Shown: positions 34,168 to 42,880 of the stretch, one piece after another
Layout of the letters: every line of letters begins with the position of its first letter
How positions within the stretch are numbered: position 1 is the first letter of the stretch
Program-made: the position numbers and the translations under genes
Source: Meridianimarinicoccus marinus
Lineage (GTDB): Bacteria > Pseudomonadota > Alphaproteobacteria > Rhodobacterales > Rhodobacteraceae
DNA length: 64,000 nt
Assembly (NCBI RefSeq): GCF_040689105.1
Contig: NZ_JBFBVU010000011.1
Span: forward strand, 1 to 64,000
Reading direction: 5' to 3'
Notes under the pieces: generated by a model
Seen by the model: only the letters and a program-made list of their open reading frames with translations
Database searches by the model: none
Told to the model about the DNA's origin: nothing

Positions 34168-34380
34168 ATGACCAATCAGACCATCATCGCCATGCTGGTC
34201 CGACAGGCGATCATCCCGCATCTCCGCAACTATGGCACCGGCACGATCATCAACATCTCGTCCATGGGCGGCAACATCACTTTCCCGCTGGGCACGCTCG
34301 ATCACGGCTCGAAATTCGCGGCGGAAGGGCTGAGCGAAGCGCTGTTCTTCGAGATGGCGGCCATCGGCGTCAACGTGAAG
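34168..34380 (+). pseudogene. Short-chain dehydrogenase remnant (internal and C-terminal deletions)
   Basis: AGGAGA precedes an ATG reading MTNQTI, a normal SDR start, but the Rossmann glycine motif is absent. The frame jumps directly to VRQAIIPHLRNYGTGTIINI, SSMGGNITFPLGTLDHGSKF (the catalytic Ser/Tyr/Lys region, where Tyr is Asp-His here) and EGLSEALFFEMAAIGVNVK. About 100 residues are lost in the middle, and the end runs straight into AraC sequence at 34381. An active enzyme is ruled out by the missing cofactor site. Confidence 0.75.
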
Positions 34381-35205
34381 ACGCAGGAGCTGCCGCTGCT
34401 GATGGCCCGCGCGCTGGATGTCGAGGTGTTTTCGCCGCCGCTGTTTGCCGCCGTCTGCAGCCCCGATCTGCGGCATGCCGCCCGGCGGGTGGCGCGTTAC
34501 AAGGCGCTGACCGGACCGGTCGGGATCGAGGCGGATGACGATGCCGCCGGGCTGACCCTGCGCTGGACCTGGCCGCCCGACATGGACCCGCCGCAGCCCT
34601 TGCTGCTGTGCGAACTGATGTTCTGGTGCTTTATTGCCCAGGAATGCACCCGGCTGCGGGTCGATCCCCTGTGGATCACCCTGCCGCACCAGCCCCGCAA
34701 TGCCGCCGCCTATGAGGCGTTCTTCCGGACCCGCCTGCGGCATGGCGCCGAGGTCGCGATCCGCTTTGCCCCGGCCGATGCACGCCTGCCGTTCCTGACC
34801 GTCAACGATGCGATCTGGGGGGCGTTCGAACCCGAATTGCGCCGCCAGCAGGATGCCCTGGCCGCGCGCGCCTCCATGTCGGGTCAGGTGCGCGACGTGC
34901 TGCTGCGCGCGATCCCGGCGGCCTGCGCCACGGCGGACCATGTGGCCGCCGAACTGTCCGTGTCCCCCCGCACCCTGCAACGCCGCCTGCAAGAGGACGG
35001 CACGTCGTTCAAAGCGCTGGTCAATGCCACGCGCTCGGACCTGGCGCGGCACTATCTGCTGTCGGGCGATCTGCCGCTGGCCGAGATTTCCTTTCTTCTG
35101 GGCTACCGGGATCCAAGCTCGTTCAACCGGGCGTTCCGCGACTGGACCGGCACCACGCCGGACAGGTTTCGCAAGGAGGCCCCGGCATTGATGCCAGCGC
35201 GGTAA
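34381..35205 (+). pseudogene. AraC-family regulator, N-terminally truncated
   Basis: From TQELPLLMARALDVEVFSP on, the sequence is an AraC regulator of the OruR/arabinose-binding-like group: an effector domain (about 160 residues) and a C-terminal double helix-turn-helix (ATADHVAAELSVSPRTLQRR, PLAEISFLLGYRDPSSFNRA, WTGTTPDRFR). Its own start and the first part of the effector domain are missing, replaced in frame by SDR and ALDH pieces back to 33820. The HTH half is intact, so a chimeric product could still bind DNA if translated from 34168. Confidence 0.75.
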
Positions 35206-35344
35206 AGGGGGGTGCGCCTGTCCTGGCGCCCCACAACGCGACTGCGCCGGTGATCGGCCCTTGCGCTGATTGTTTCGGTGGCGCCACCGATTGCGCCCTT
35301 ATATGTCCTGTCCATCAGCTGTCCGAACAACGACGAGAAGGGCC

Positions 35345-38086
35345 ATGCGAAAACTGTTGCGGCGCCTTGGCCTGGGAACCCTGGGCCTGCTTGTCCTGCT
35401 GTCCGCGCTGGGGTGGCTTCTGCTTGAATCCGCGATGTTCTCGCCCATGCGCCGCAGCCTTGTCGAAGACCGGCTCAGCAAGGCGATCGGCCAGCCGCTG
35501 ATCATCACCAAGGACGTGCGGGTCTTTCTGGCGCCGATCAGTCGTTTCCATCTCTCCGGGGTCGAGATCCCCAGCCAGAGCATCGCGGGCATGAACCTGG
35601 CACGGCTCGATCTGATGGAATTCGACCTCGATCTCATAGCGATGGCACAGGGGCGAGCGGGGCTGGACAACCTTGTGGTGCAGGGCGCCCGGATCAACCT
35701 GCTGACGCAAGAGGATGGCACCACCAGCTGGACGGATACTGAAACGGATCTGGCCGGGAAGGACACGCAGTGGGACGCCTCCGACACCCCGGCCGCCCCG
35801 CAGGACAACAGCGGCATCCTCGCCTTCCTGCGCGGGCGCACCGCGCAGTTCACCTCGGTCGGGCTGAAGGTGGAGGACCGGATATCCGGGTTCAGCTTCG
35901 ATTTCGATCTGGACAGCCTGTCGCTGGCGCAACTGGACGGGGGCCGCCGGGTCGGGTTGAACAGCAAGGGGCTCATCAACGGCCACGAGTTCGGGATCTC
36001 GGGCAACTACCCGCAGGGCGCACCTTTCACCACCGAAGCCACTTTCGGCGATCTGGCCATGTCCTTTGACGGCCAGCCGATCCCGGCCTCGGACGGGGGC
36101 GGATTTCGTGCGGTCTTTGATCTGAAGACCGGCGATATCGGCGATCTGCTGGAGGTGTTGAAGCTGCAGCGGGTGCTGGAAGGCGACGGTACCTTGTCGG
36201 CAGATGTGGAAAGCCAGGCCGGGCGCGTGAAGGTCGACAACCTGTCCGCAAAGATCGACTTTGCCGAAGGGCAGGTGCTGACCGCAAAGGGCAGCATCGC
36301 GGATCTGGCGCATCGGGAGGGTCTGGACCTTGAGGTCGCGGGACGCCTGCATCCCGAAGACCGTCCGCCCCCGCCGGCGGGACTTGTACGCGACATCCGG
36401 CTGGCAGGGTTCGAAGCGCAAATCGTCGGACAGGGCAACAGTTTCGAATTGCGCCATCTCGAATTCCAGACCAACGCTTTCGAAAACGGATTGGAGCGGC
36501 TGGGGCCCGCGTCGATCGCGAAGATCCATCGCACGCCCGACGGACGGCTGGCCATGGATGGGATCACGCTGAAGGCCGGCCCCGCCGACGCGCCGATCCT
36601 GGAGGCCCGTGGCTACATCCATGACGTGCTGCAACTGAAGGACCTTGCCGTCACGGGAAAACTGGATGGGGCGGCGACGCTGCTGCTGCCCGATCTCACG
36701 CCGGATCAGGCGGGGCGAATGGGCCGCGTCGAGGCACAGTTCAAGATCGATGACACAGCCGGCCATCTCGGCCTGTCCGAGTTGAAAGCGCAGACCTTGG
36801 GCACCGATTTGTGGGAACTGGCCCTGTCGGCGCGTGTGGGCGATGTGAGGGATCTGGAAGGTATGGATGTGGACTTTGATCTTCAGGTGGCCGACACCGC
36901 GCGCCTTCTGTCGGCGCTGGACCAGAAGGTGGTCGACGCCGGGGCGCTGGACCTGTCCGCCCGGCTGCAGGGCAATGCGACGGCGTTCACCAGCACCATT
37001 GGGCTGACCAACGGCAACTCGCACCTGAAGGCCGCGCTGGATGCCGGCATCAAACAGCATGTTCCGGTGGTGCGCGGGTCCCTGCACAGCGACCTTGTTC
37101 GCATCGACGATTTTCAGGACACGCTGGCGGCGGTCATGGAACTGGTGGCTGTCTTCAGGAAGGACCGCAGGCCCGAGGCGCAACCGCTGGTCTTGCCAAA
37201 GGATGACGTCGATGTTCAGCCGCTGGTCTTGCCGAAAGATGACACCAAGGTGCAGCCGCTGGTGCTGCCCAAAATGGACGCGCCGAACCTTCTGGATCCC
37301 GAAACGCTGTTGACCGAAGCCGATGTCGAGGTCGCCGTGGACATACGCAAGATCACCGGCCAGAAGGGCGTGTCATCGGTGTCCAGCACGTTTCGGTCGC
37401 GGGACGGGAAGGCCAGCCTTGGCCCGCTTGAGGTGTCCTACGGCGGGGGGTACTTCAACCTTGACCTTGCTTCGGATCTTGTGAATGCGCCGCTGTTCCT
37501 GTCGGTGTCGGGCAGCACGCGCGGCTGGCAGTTGCAGCATCTTCTCTCTGCGACCGGTGTCAAACTGGATGCCGACGGCACGCTTGGCGGGCCGCTGAAC
37601 GTACGTGGCAATATCCGCTCGCTTGACACCTTTCTGGACACCATGCGGGGCAGTGCGACGATCTCGATGGCCGGAGGGCACATTGCCACCAGCCTGCTGG
37701 AACTGGCGGGGCTCGGTGTCGTGCCCTGGCTGTTTTCCCCCGAGTTACGGCACGGCTCGACCCGGATCGTCTGCGTCCGGGCACCGTTGCGCATCGATGC
37801 GGGGCGAGTGTCGTCGGACCAACTGGTGGCCGAGACAGCGCGGGTGCAGGTGGTGGCCAAGGGCAGCATCGACTGGCTTCGCGACACGATCTCGCTGCGG
37901 GCCGAGCCACGCCCGGTGGGCAAGCCGCTGGATCGCAGCGCCTGGCCCATCGATGTGACCGGCATGCTGACCGATCCGCAGGTCAAGCTGCAGACCGGCG
38001 GGGCGCGAAGCCGCCGCGCCGATGGTGCCGACAATATGCCCGCCGACCGCAAGCCCTGCGTGCCGGACATCTACCAGTTGCAGTAG
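35345..38086 (+). CDS. AsmA family protein (913 aa)
   Basis: Inner-membrane anchored periplasmic protein of the AsmA-like group (bridge-type beta-groove proteins tied to outer-membrane lipid homeostasis). N-terminal helix at residues 8-28 (LGLGTLGLLVLLSALGWLLL), then AsmA N-terminal features (RRSLVEDRLSKAIGQPLII, FHLSGVEIPS, MNLARLDLMEFDLDLIAMAQ) and the C-terminal AsmA domain (GTLGGPLNVRGNIRSLDTFL, GGHIATSLLELAGLGVVPWL). An unusual triple 12-residue repeat lies at 613-648. ATG at 35345 has AGAAGGG upstream. Near the C-terminus, CVPDIYQLQ closes the protein. Confidence 0.9.
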   Translation: MRKLLRRLGLGTLGLLVLLSALGWLLLESAMFSPMRRSLVEDRLSKAIGQPLIITKDVRVFLAPISRFHLSGVEIPSQSIAGMNLARLDLMEFDLDLIAMAQGRAGLDNLVVQGARINLLTQEDGTTSWTDTETDLAGKDTQWDASDTPAAPQDNSGILAFLRGRTAQFTSVGLKVEDRISGFSFDFDLDSLSLAQLDGGRRVGLNSKGLINGHEFGISGNYPQGAPFTTEATFGDLAMSFDGQPIPASDGGGFRAVFDLKTGDIGDLLEVLKLQRVLEGDGTLSADVESQAGRVKVDNLSAKIDFAEGQVLTAKGSIADLAHREGLDLEVAGRLHPEDRPPPPAGLVRDIRLAGFEAQIVGQGNSFELRHLEFQTNAFENGLERLGPASIAKIHRTPDGRLAMDGITLKAGPADAPILEARGYIHDVLQLKDLAVTGKLDGAATLLLPDLTPDQAGRMGRVEAQFKIDDTAGHLGLSELKAQTLGTDLWELALSARVGDVRDLEGMDVDFDLQVADTARLLSALDQKVVDAGALDLSARLQGNATAFTSTIGLTNGNSHLKAALDAGIKQHVPVVRGSLHSDLVRIDDFQDTLAAVMELVAVFRKDRRPEAQPLVLPKDDVDVQPLVLPKDDTKVQPLVLPKMDAPNLLDPETLLTEADVEVAVDIRKITGQKGVSSVSSTFRSRDGKASLGPLEVSYGGGYFNLDLASDLVNAPLFLSVSGSTRGWQLQHLLSATGVKLDADGTLGGPLNVRGNIRSLDTFLDTMRGSATISMAGGHIATSLLELAGLGVVPWLFSPELRHGSTRIVCVRAPLRIDAGRVSSDQLVAETARVQVVAKGSIDWLRDTISLRAEPRPVGKPLDRSAWPIDVTGMLTDPQVKLQTGGARSRRADGADNMPADRKPCVPDIYQLQ
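37181..37288 (+). repeat. Three 36-bp tandem repeats inside the AsmA gene
   Basis: Units start at 37181, 37217 and 37253, exactly 36 bp apart, coding QPLVLPKDDVDV, QPLVLPKDDTKV and QPLVLPKMDAPN. Codon choice differs between copies at several sites, so the repeat is not brand new. It may lengthen a linker between beta-domains. Confidence 0.9.
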
Positions 38087-38092
38087 GGGCGC

Positions 38093-38596
38093 TTATTTTG
38101 CGGGCTGCGGCGCGGGCTGGGCCTTCTGGCATTCCAGCACCGCGTCGATGGTGGTGCTGGTGCCGGTCAGGTCCAGACGGATGCGATGGCCGCCTTCGCC
38201 GGAAACCGTCACCTCTTGCCGCTTGGCGAATTCGGTCAGGAAGGCGGGATTGTCAAAGAAGGCATAGCCGCCGGGGGTGCCGTCATGCATCCGGCCAACG
38301 ACGTCTCCGGCAAACCGCTCGTCCCCGAAATCGAAGGTCAGGGTGCCCTCGTCGCTTGCCTTGATATCGGTCCAGTCCGGGTTGTAGGCGGCGAAGAACC
38401 CGCCCGCCCGCATGGGCACGGCACCAAGTTGCACAAGCGTGCCATCATCGAAGGTCTTTTGCGCCAGACAGGCCGGACCCGCCGCCGGATCGACAAGAAT
38501 CTGCCACGCGCCGTTGTCGGCCCAGTGCTCATAGGGTTGGGCCGCCGCGAGCGTGCAGCAAGTGGCAAGGCCAAGGGCGATGGGAATGCGGAACAT
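38093..38596 (-). CDS. Secreted protein of unknown function (167 aa)
   Basis: A signal peptide is clear (MFRIPIALGLATCCTLAAAQ, cleavage at AAA-Q near residue 19). The mature part has two Cys residues (ACLAQ and LECQK) that could form a disulfide, and beta-rich stretches (TLTFDFGDERFAGDVVG, EVTVSGEGGHRIRLDLTG). No family motif is recognised. It is convergent with the AsmA gene, seven bases apart at their ends. Confidence 0.7.
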   Translation of the reverse strand: MFRIPIALGLATCCTLAAAQPYEHWADNGAWQILVDPAAGPACLAQKTFDDGTLVQLGAVPMRAGGFFAAYNPDWTDIKASDEGTLTFDFGDERFAGDVVGRMHDGTPGGYAFFDNPAFLTEFAKRQEVTVSGEGGHRIRLDLTGTSTTIDAVLECQKAQPAPQPAK

Positions 38597-38788
38597 CGGG
38601 CCTCCGGGGCAGGGGAAGTTTCCCGTTATTCTAGGCGCTTCGGTGCGGGCTGTCTTGGGGCTGTTTGATCCATCGGGCCATGTTCACGGGTGGTGGCTCA
38701 TGCCGACCCGCCCCTGTATAGCTGTGCTGCTGACCTACGGTGCGCCGGGGTCGCAAGGGCATTTCATAGCGGGCAAGGGGCAGAAGAC

Positions 38789-40237
38789 GTGACAGGGGCA
38801 GCGCCGGATTTCCGGCAGTTCATAGGCGGAGACTGGAGTGTGCCGAAGGGCAAGCCTGCCATCGCCCAATGCGATCCGGCGACCGGACAGGCGCGGGCGC
38901 CGATGCCGGTGTCCACCCCCGACGATGTGGCCCGTGCCGTGGCCGCCGCTGCTGCCAGCGGCTGGGAGGACGCGCCGAAACCCGCGCGGCTGGACCTGAT
39001 GCGCCGCCTGCTGGAGGCGGTGGCCCGGCGCGAGGCGGAATTCACGGCCTTGATCTCGCGAGAGATCGGCGCACCAGTGGATTTCGCCCGCAAGCAGCAG
39101 GTTGGCGCGGCGCTGGGGCATCTGCAGGCCACTCTGGCTGCCGCCGAGGCCGCAAGCGAGGATCAACCTGTCGCCCCCGACAGCCCCGAGCATCGGGTGC
39201 GCCATGAGCCCCTGGGTCCGGCGGCCCTGATCACCCCGTGGAACTGGCCGTTGAACCAGGTGGTGCTGAAAGTGGGCGCTGCCCTTCTGGCCGGATGCCC
39301 GATGGTGCTGAAGCCCTCGGAACTGTCGTCGCGCACGGCGGTGCTGTTTGCCGAGTGCATGGCCGAGGCCGGTACGCCGCCGGGGGTGTTCAACCTTGTT
39401 CTGGGCGGGGCCGACACCGGGGCCGCGCTGGTGACCGCGCGCGCCATCCGCGTGGTGTCCTTCACCGGGTCCACCGGAGCCGGACAGGCGATTGCCGCCG
39501 CCGCCGCGCCGGGGTTCAAGCGCACGATCCTGGAACTGGGGGGGAAATCACCCAACCTGCTGTTTGCCGACTGCGATCTGCCGGTGGCGATCCGGCAGGG
39601 GATCGCCCATTGCATGCGCAACGCCGGGCAGTCGTGCAACGCGGCCTCGCGGATGCTGGTGGAACGGTCGGTCTATGATCGGGCCGTGGTGTTGGCCACC
39701 GAGGCCGCCCGCGACACCGAGGTTGGCCACCCCGATGCCGCCGGTGCCCACATCGGCCCGCTGGTCAGTGCGGCGCAATGGCAGCGGGTGCAATCCTATA
39801 TTGCGCTAGGCAGGTCCGAAGGCGCGCGCTGCATCGCCGGGGGCGAAGGACGGCCCGCCGGTCTGGACGCGGGGTTCTATGCCCGTCCCACGGTGTTTGC
39901 CGATGTGACGCCGCAAATGCGTATCTTTCAGGAGGAAATCTTCGGCCCGGTGCTGACCATGACGCCCTTCAAGGACGAGGCCGAGGCGATTGCCCTGGCC
40001 AACAACTCGGACTTCGGGCTGGCAGGCTATATCCAGACCGGTACCCCGGCACGCGCCGACCGCGTGGCGCGGGCGCTTCAGGTTGGCATGGTGCAGGTCA
40101 ACGGCCAGTCGCGGGCGGCGGGCGCGCCCTTTGGCGGTCGGAAATCCTCAGGTCTGGGCCGCGAGGCCGGGCTGTGGGGCATTCGCGGGTTTCAGGCGGT
40201 AAAGTCGATCTCAGGCGCGGCATTCCACGCAGGTTAG
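38789..40237 (+). CDS. NAD(P)-dependent aldehyde dehydrogenase (482 aa)
   Basis: Complete aldehyde dehydrogenase: TPWNWPLNQVVLKVG and VLKPSELS (cofactor binding), FTGSTGAGQAI, LELGGKSPNLLF with the general-base Glu, NAGQSCNAASRML with the catalytic Cys, EEIFGPVLTMTPF and FGGRKSSGLGREAG at the end. The start is GTG at 38789 behind an AAGGGG-type site; the frame open from 38690 lacks family similarity. Closest in layout to betaine or generic aldehyde dehydrogenases; substrate is not determinable. Not part of an obvious operon. Confidence 0.92.
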   Translation: MTGAAPDFRQFIGGDWSVPKGKPAIAQCDPATGQARAPMPVSTPDDVARAVAAAAASGWEDAPKPARLDLMRRLLEAVARREAEFTALISREIGAPVDFARKQQVGAALGHLQATLAAAEAASEDQPVAPDSPEHRVRHEPLGPAALITPWNWPLNQVVLKVGAALLAGCPMVLKPSELSSRTAVLFAECMAEAGTPPGVFNLVLGGADTGAALVTARAIRVVSFTGSTGAGQAIAAAAAPGFKRTILELGGKSPNLLFADCDLPVAIRQGIAHCMRNAGQSCNAASRMLVERSVYDRAVVLATEAARDTEVGHPDAAGAHIGPLVSAAQWQRVQSYIALGRSEGARCIAGGEGRPAGLDAGFYARPTVFADVTPQMRIFQEEIFGPVLTMTPFKDEAEAIALANNSDFGLAGYIQTGTPARADRVARALQVGMVQVNGQSRAAGAPFGGRKSSGLGREAGLWGIRGFQAVKSISGAAFHAG

Positions 40238-40335
40238 CGGCAACTGTGCGTCAGTGAACAGCAACGGTGGAGTCGTGGCTCTACCCTGCGCCGATCCTGC
40301 CGCTATCTATGATGCAGGATCACAGGAGCCCCGGC

Positions 40336-40635
40336 ATGCAGATCGACCCCAAGGACATTCATCGCCACGAGACCGGAACCAAGGGCCGCTACAGCTATCG
40401 CGGCGGGCCGGACCTGCCCGAGGCCGAATTGACCTGGTCCAAGCTGGGCGCGCATCAGATCATCCTCGACCACACCGGGGTGCCCGATGTCTATCGCGGC
40501 CAAGGGATCGGGGCAGCGCTGGTGGCCCATGCGGTGGCCGAGGCGCGGGCGGCGGGGCTGAAGATCACCCCGTTGTGCCCCTTCGCCGCCGCCCAATTCC
40601 GCAAGCATCCCGACTGGGCCGACGTGCTGGCCTGA
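40336..40635 (+). CDS. GNAT-type (YjdJ/NATSH-like) small N-acetyltransferase domain protein (99 aa)
   Basis: Short acetyltransferase-fold protein with the CoA-binding pattern VPDVYRGQGIGAALVAHAVA followed by GLKITPLCPFAAAQFRKHPD. Such mini-GNATs of about 90-100 residues are common and mostly uncharacterised. AGGAG precedes the ATG at 40336. It is followed 15 bp later by the pirin gene and may be co-transcribed. Confidence 0.88.
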   Translation: MQIDPKDIHRHETGTKGRYSYRGGPDLPEAELTWSKLGAHQIILDHTGVPDVYRGQGIGAALVAHAVAEARAAGLKITPLCPFAAAQFRKHPDWADVLA

Positions 40636-40650
40636 CCAAGGAGGACGACC

Positions 40651-41583
40651 ATGAGCTGGAACCCTGCCATCGAACCGCAATGCCCCGAAGCCGGCCGCGA
40701 AGACTCGATCGAAACCCTCATCATCCCGCGCGCCCGTGACATCGGCGATTTCGAGGTGCGCCGCGCCTTGCCCGCGCCACGGCGGCAGATGGTCGGGCCG
40801 TTCATCTTCTTCGACCAGATGGGACCGGTGGAATTCCTGTCGGGGCAGGGCATTGACGTGCGCCCGCATCCGCACATTGGGCTGGCCACCGTGACCTATC
40901 TTCTGAAGGGCGAATTCCAGCACCGTGATTCGCTGGGCACCAACCAGATGATCTATCCCGGCGAGGTGAACTGGATGGTGGCGGGCAACGGCGTGACCCA
41001 TTCGGAACGCACCAGCGCCCAGACCCGCGCGCAGCCGTCCAGCCTGTCGGGCATCCAGACCTGGGTGGCCCTGCCGGAAGAGGCCGAGGACAGCGCCGCA
41101 ACCTTCGAACACAAAAAGCAGGGCGCGCTGCCGCTGCTGGACGGTGAAGGCAAGCAGGTGCGCCTGATCCTGGGCGATGCCTGGGGCGAACGCGCCCCGG
41201 TGACAACCTTTTCCGAGATGTTCTACGCCGATGCGGTGTTGCAGCCCGGTGCCGCGCTGCCGCTGCCGGACAACCATGAAGATCGCGGGCTGTATGTGCT
41301 TGAAGGCAGTGTCGAGATTGCCGGTCAGACCCATGACGCGGGCCGTATGATGGTGTTCCGCCCCGGCGACGCGATCACGATCCGGGCGGGCGCGCAGGGG
41401 GCGCGGCTGATGCTGCTGGGCGGCGAGACCCTGAACGGTCCGCGCTACATCTGGTGGAATTTCGTGGCCTCGTCGCGCGAGAAGATCGAAGCCGCGAAAG
41501 CCGCGTGGAAAGAGGGCGACTGGGCCCATGGGCGGTTTCAACTGCCCCCCGGCGATGACGCCGAGTTCATTCCCGCCCCCTGA
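40651..41583 (+). CDS. Pirin family protein (310 aa)
   Basis: Bicupin protein of the pirin family. Metal ligands are visible in the N-terminal cupin: His73 and His75 (RPHPHIGLATVTYLL), His117 and Glu119 (NGVTHSER). The C-terminal half follows the usual pattern (YVLEGSVEIAGQT, GGETLNGPRYIWWNFVASS). Bacterial pirins include quercetin dioxygenases and redox-linked regulators; role here unknown. AAGGAGG stands before the ATG. Length is standard. Confidence 0.93.
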   Translation: MSWNPAIEPQCPEAGREDSIETLIIPRARDIGDFEVRRALPAPRRQMVGPFIFFDQMGPVEFLSGQGIDVRPHPHIGLATVTYLLKGEFQHRDSLGTNQMIYPGEVNWMVAGNGVTHSERTSAQTRAQPSSLSGIQTWVALPEEAEDSAATFEHKKQGALPLLDGEGKQVRLILGDAWGERAPVTTFSEMFYADAVLQPGAALPLPDNHEDRGLYVLEGSVEIAGQTHDAGRMMVFRPGDAITIRAGAQGARLMLLGGETLNGPRYIWWNFVASSREKIEAAKAAWKEGDWAHGRFQLPPGDDAEFIPAP

Positions 41584-41883
41584 TGCGACAGGATACCCTT
41601 GCCACCCGCGTAAGGATAATTTGCCTGCCCACTTTGAGCCGTGCGAAGGTGCTGTTATAGCTGACTCATTCCGCTGCGTCATTCCGGGTTCCGGGGGCGT
41701 CGGCGGGGACCTTCGTTGCGCAGGGGGCTGACGGCGGGGGTGGTCAAGGCGGCGCGGTTCATTTCGGGGCCGCGCGGATGGTCGGGCACTGTTCCCGTCT
41801 GTCCGGTTTTGACCGGATTGTATTGTTCCAGCCCCCGATCTGTCGGATCATCCGCGGGTGAACGCCAGAGGTGGGGTGAAAGC
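41584..41883. other. Intergenic region ahead of the glycan locus (300 bp)
   Basis: No gene is supported. The open frame from 41716 that enters the decarboxylase gene has no similarity in its first 56 codons. The region should carry the promoter of the locus, but I cannot pick a convincing box. Confidence 0.5.
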
Positions 41884-42873
41884 ATGAGATCAACTCCCAA
41901 ACGTATTCTCGTCACGGGAGGCGCGGGTTTCCTGGGCTCGCATCTTTGCGAAAAGCTTTTGAAGCAAGGGCACGAGGTGCTCTGCGTCGACAATTACTTT
42001 ACCGGCCGCAGGGCCAATGTGGCGCATCTTCTGTCCGAACCGGGGTTCGAATTGATGCGCCATGACGTGACCTTCCCGCTGTTTGTGGAGGTGGACGAGA
42101 TCTACAATCTCGCCTGTCCGGCCTCGCCGGTGCACTACCAGCACGACCCGGTGCAGACGACCAAGACCTCGGTGCATGGGGCGATCAACATGCTGGGGCT
42201 GGCCAAACGGGTCGGCGCGAAGATTCTTCAGGCCTCGACCTCCGAGGTCTACGGCGATCCGACCATCCATCCGCAGACCGAGGATTACTGGGGCAACGTG
42301 AACCCCATCGGCTTCCGCTCGTGCTATGACGAGGGCAAGCGCTGTGCCGAGACGCTGTTCTTCGACTACAAGCGCCAGCACAACCTGCGCATCAAGGTGG
42401 CCCGCATCTTCAACACCTACGGCCCCCGGATGCATCCGCAGGATGGGCGCGTGGTGTCCAACTTCATCATGCAAGCACTGGAAGGCCGCAACATCACGAT
42501 CTACGGCGAAGGCGATCAGACCCGGTCCTTCTGCTTCGTGTCCGATCTCATCGACGGGCTGATGGCATTGATGGCCTCGCCCGATGAGTTCACCGGGCCG
42601 GTGAACCTGGGCAATCCCAGCGAGATGACGATCCGCGAACTGGCCGAGAAAGTGGTGGCGATGACCGGTACCGGCTCGAAGATCGTGTTCGAACCGTTGC
42701 CCAGCGATGACCCGATGCAGCGCCAGCCCGACATCACGCTGGCCAAGACAAGGCTGGACTGGGCACCAAAGGTCAAGCTGGACGATGGGCTGGCCGCGAC
42801 CGTGGCCTATTTCCGGGACAACTGGGCGCGGTTGGAGGCCCAGCCCGGTCTGAAAACCGCCAAGCAGATCTGA
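41884..42873 (+). CDS. UDP-glucuronate decarboxylase / NAD-dependent epimerase family (329 aa)
   Basis: Extended SDR that makes UDP-xylose from UDP-glucuronate (UXS type). Rossmann motif TGGAGFLGSH at residues 11-20, YNLACPASPVHYQHDPVQT (UXS-typical), STSEVYGDPTIHPQ, catalytic Tyr148 and Lys152 in SCYDEGKR, RIFNTYGPRMHPQDGRVVSN. Full family length. GGGGTGAAAGC stands before the ATG; the gene is followed seven bases later by the membrane protein gene, so it leads the glycan operon. It supplies an activated pentose or related sugar. Confidence 0.9.
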   Translation: MRSTPKRILVTGGAGFLGSHLCEKLLKQGHEVLCVDNYFTGRRANVAHLLSEPGFELMRHDVTFPLFVEVDEIYNLACPASPVHYQHDPVQTTKTSVHGAINMLGLAKRVGAKILQASTSEVYGDPTIHPQTEDYWGNVNPIGFRSCYDEGKRCAETLFFDYKRQHNLRIKVARIFNTYGPRMHPQDGRVVSNFIMQALEGRNITIYGEGDQTRSFCFVSDLIDGLMALMASPDEFTGPVNLGNPSEMTIRELAEKVVAMTGTGSKIVFEPLPSDDPMQRQPDITLAKTRLDWAPKVKLDDGLAATVAYFRDNWARLEAQPGLKTAKQI

Positions 42874-42880
42874 CCCGCCG

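Noticed and set aside
35315..37183. Minus-strand frame of 622 codons opposite the AsmA gene
   Set aside because: Antisense shadow; AsmA reading has a membrane helix, family motifs and a ribosome site.
37181..37288. Tandem repeat as a CRISPR array
   Set aside because: Units are in frame inside AsmA, there are no unique spacers of even length, and no cas gene is nearby.
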